DNA from: an uncultured Prevotella sp.
GTDB lineage: Bacteria > Bacteroidota > Bacteroidia > Bacteroidales > Bacteroidaceae
DNA: 7,639 nucleotides
NCBI GenBank assembly: GCA_945863825.1
Contig: CAMBBY010000042.1
Span: 1 to 7,639 of the forward strand
Direction of reading: 5' to 3'
Within the stretch, counting starts at the first letter, position 1, and the number at the start of each line of letters is the position of its first letter. The translations under genes were made by a program, and so were the position numbers. This document shows, piece after piece, positions 6,702-7,639 of the stretch. The notes beneath the pieces were generated by a model that made no database searches, was not told where the DNA came from, and saw nothing but the letters and a program-made list of their open reading frames with translations.

Positions 6702-6840
6702 TCTTGAAAAATAATAGGAGTATTCTCGGAATAATAGAACAGTTTCTGACGCAATAGAACAGTTCCTGATGCAATAGGAAAGTCCTCTAAATAATAGGAG
6801 TATTCCTGATTAAAATAGAATGTTCTTGATTCATATAGAA
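6700..6840 (+). repeat. Tandem array of seven diverged 20-bp units between two genes
   Basis: Units lie at 6700-6720 (21 bp, sharing the AG of the peptidase TAG stop), then 6721-6740, 6741-6760, 6761-6780, 6781-6800, 6801-6820 and 6821-6840. The consensus is approximately WRTTCYTGATKCAATAGRAV. The tetramer ATAG occurs once per unit at 6714, 6734, 6754, 6774, 6794, 6815 and 6835, a spacing of 20,20,20,20,21,20. Adjacent units meet in a short dyad, AGRA at the end of one and TYCT at the start of the next. The units are diverged, so this is an old or selected array rather than a fresh expansion. It has no long spacers, so it is not CRISPR. Each unit has a TAG, so it is not coding on the plus strand. 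It has no TAnnTTTG promoter and no strong terminator. Confidence 0.9.
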
Positions 6841-6842
6841 AA

Positions 6843-7639
6843 ATGCAAGAGAAGAAAATCAGAGAGCGCATTATTTCGCTCGTCAATAAGGAGGTAGTTC
6901 CTGCCATCGGTTGTACAGAACCGATGGCTGTAGCATTGTGCACGGCAAAGGCCGCAACGACTTTAGGCAGACGTCCGGAACGCATCGAAGTGTTCTTGAG
7001 TCCTAATATGCTCAAGAATGCGATGGGTGTCGGCATTCCTGGCACGGGTATGATCGGTTTGCCTATCGCCGTATCGCTGGGTGCGCTCATCGGAAAGCCT
7101 GAATATCAGCTGGAAGTGTTGAAAGACCTCACTCCCGACAGTCTGGAGCAGGGCAAACAATATATCAAGGATGCGGATATCAACATCAAACTGAAGCAGG
7201 GTGATGTGGATAAACTCTATATCGAAATCATCTGTCATGCCGGTGAAGACCAGGCTACGGCAATTATCTCCGGTTCACATACCCACTTTGTGTATGTTGA
7301 GCGTAATGGCGAGGTAGTGCTCGATAAGCGTGGCGGTACTGTGGGCGATGAGGCTGATGACGACATCCAGCTCAATTTCCCGATGGTTTACGAGTTTGCT
7401 ACAACAGCTCCGCTCGATGAGATTTCTTTCATCCTCAAGACCAAGGAGTATAATATGAAGGCTGCCGAGTTGAGTATCAAAGGCAACTATGGCCACTGTT
7501 TGGGCAAGACAATGGACCGTCCGTTGAGTCATGGTATCTTCGGCGATAATATTTTCTCGCATATCATCTCCCGCACCGCTTCAGCCTGTGATGCCCGTAT
7601 GGGTGGTGCCATGATTCCGGTGATGAGTAACAGCGGCAG
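6843..7639 (+). CDS. cyuA: UPF0597/CyuA-like L-cysteine desulfidase or serine dehydratase-like protein, 3' end outside the window
   Basis: The first 265 residues are present; the family is usually about 430 long, so roughly 165 are missing. The protein resembles E. coli CyuA (YhaM) and the archaeal iron-sulfur L-cysteine desulfidase, which release sulfide, ammonia and pyruvate from cysteine; the fold is related to L-serine dehydratase. Visible motifs are VVPAIGCTEP (18-27) with C24, the likely Fe-S ligand near the N-terminus, GVGIPGTG (62-69), GSHTH (144-148) and ARMGGAMIPVMSNSG (251-265), which normally continues SGNQG. The other expected cluster cysteines lie past the window edge. An in-frame TAG at 6816-6818 fixes the ATG at 6843 as the only early start. 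The ribosome-binding region is the last 20-bp repeat unit (ATAGAAAA). Co-transcription with the peptidase is likely because no promoter is seen between them. Whether cysteine or serine is the real substrate cannot be read from the sequence. Confidence 0.88.
   Translation, partial: MQEKKIRERIISLVNKEVVPAIGCTEPMAVALCTAKAATTLGRRPERIEVFLSPNMLKNAMGVGIPGTGMIGLPIAVSLGALIGKPEYQLEVLKDLTPDSLEQGKQYIKDADINIKLKQGDVDKLYIEIICHAGEDQATAIISGSHTHFVYVERNGEVVLDKRGGTVGDEADDDIQLNFPMVYEFATTAPLDEISFILKTKEYNMKAAELSIKGNYGHCLGKTMDRPLSHGIFGDNIFSHIISRTASACDARMGGAMIPVMSNSG

Noticed and set aside
6700..6840. CRISPR array
   Set aside because: Units are 20 bp with no unique spacers of 30 bp or so between them, and they are diverged throughout. 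No cas gene is present.
6702..6842. Rho-independent terminator after the peptidase gene
   Set aside because: The dyads here have about 4-bp AT-rich stems and no following U-run, so a standard terminator cannot be supported.
6698..7090. Minus-strand 130-codon frame spanning the repeat array and the start of the cyuA-like gene
   Set aside because: The array's stop codons (TAG) lie on the plus strand, so the minus strand stays open by composition. The right half is antisense to a clearly conserved protein.

Overview
The window looks like a chromosomal segment of a gut Bacteroidales bacterium, most likely Prevotella or Segatella (S. copri-like). The evidence is promoter elements of the Bacteroidetes type (TAnnTTTG, often followed by C), AT-rich leaders without strong Shine-Dalgarno sequences, and proteins that read like Bacteroidales housekeeping genes. 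The species guess rests on recognition alone, not on a database search.

Layout. Positions 1-291 hold no recognisable gene. They contain a 22-bp direct repeat (two copies, 34 bp apart) and several short dyads. Positions 292-4984 on the minus strand form a compact operon read right to left: dxs (isoprenoid precursor synthesis), trkA (NAD-binding potassium-uptake regulator) and trkH (potassium channel-like subunit). Both gene junctions are 4-bp ATGA overlaps. Positions 4985-5294 are a divergent intergenic region with a minus-strand promoter close to dxs and a plus-strand promoter that would give the next gene a leader of about 200 nt. That leader contains an AT-rich hairpin, an 11-bp tandem repeat and a possible 15-codon leader peptide.

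Positions 5295-6701 on the plus strand encode an exported C1B cysteine peptidase (PepC/bleomycin hydrolase family) with a signal peptide. Positions 6843-7639 begin a UPF0597/CyuA-type protein (L-cysteine desulfidase/serine dehydratase-like) that runs off the end of the window.

The most unusual element is the gap between the last two genes. It is almost entirely made of about seven diverged tandem units with a strict 20-bp period (6700-6840), running from the peptidase stop codon to 2 bp before the next start codon. The unit boundaries carry short dyads (AGRA/TYCT) whose bases tend to change together. No promoter or strong terminator is evident inside the array, so it is probably transcribed as an intercistronic RNA. 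This is the best candidate here for something undescribed. The protein-coding genes themselves are otherwise conventional.

How the genes may work together: dxs, trkA and trkH are co-transcribed and translationally coupled although isoprenoid synthesis and potassium uptake have no obvious direct link. The peptidase and the CyuA-like enzyme could form a peptide and amino-acid catabolism pair, with peptide trimming outside the cytoplasm followed by cysteine or serine breakdown inside.
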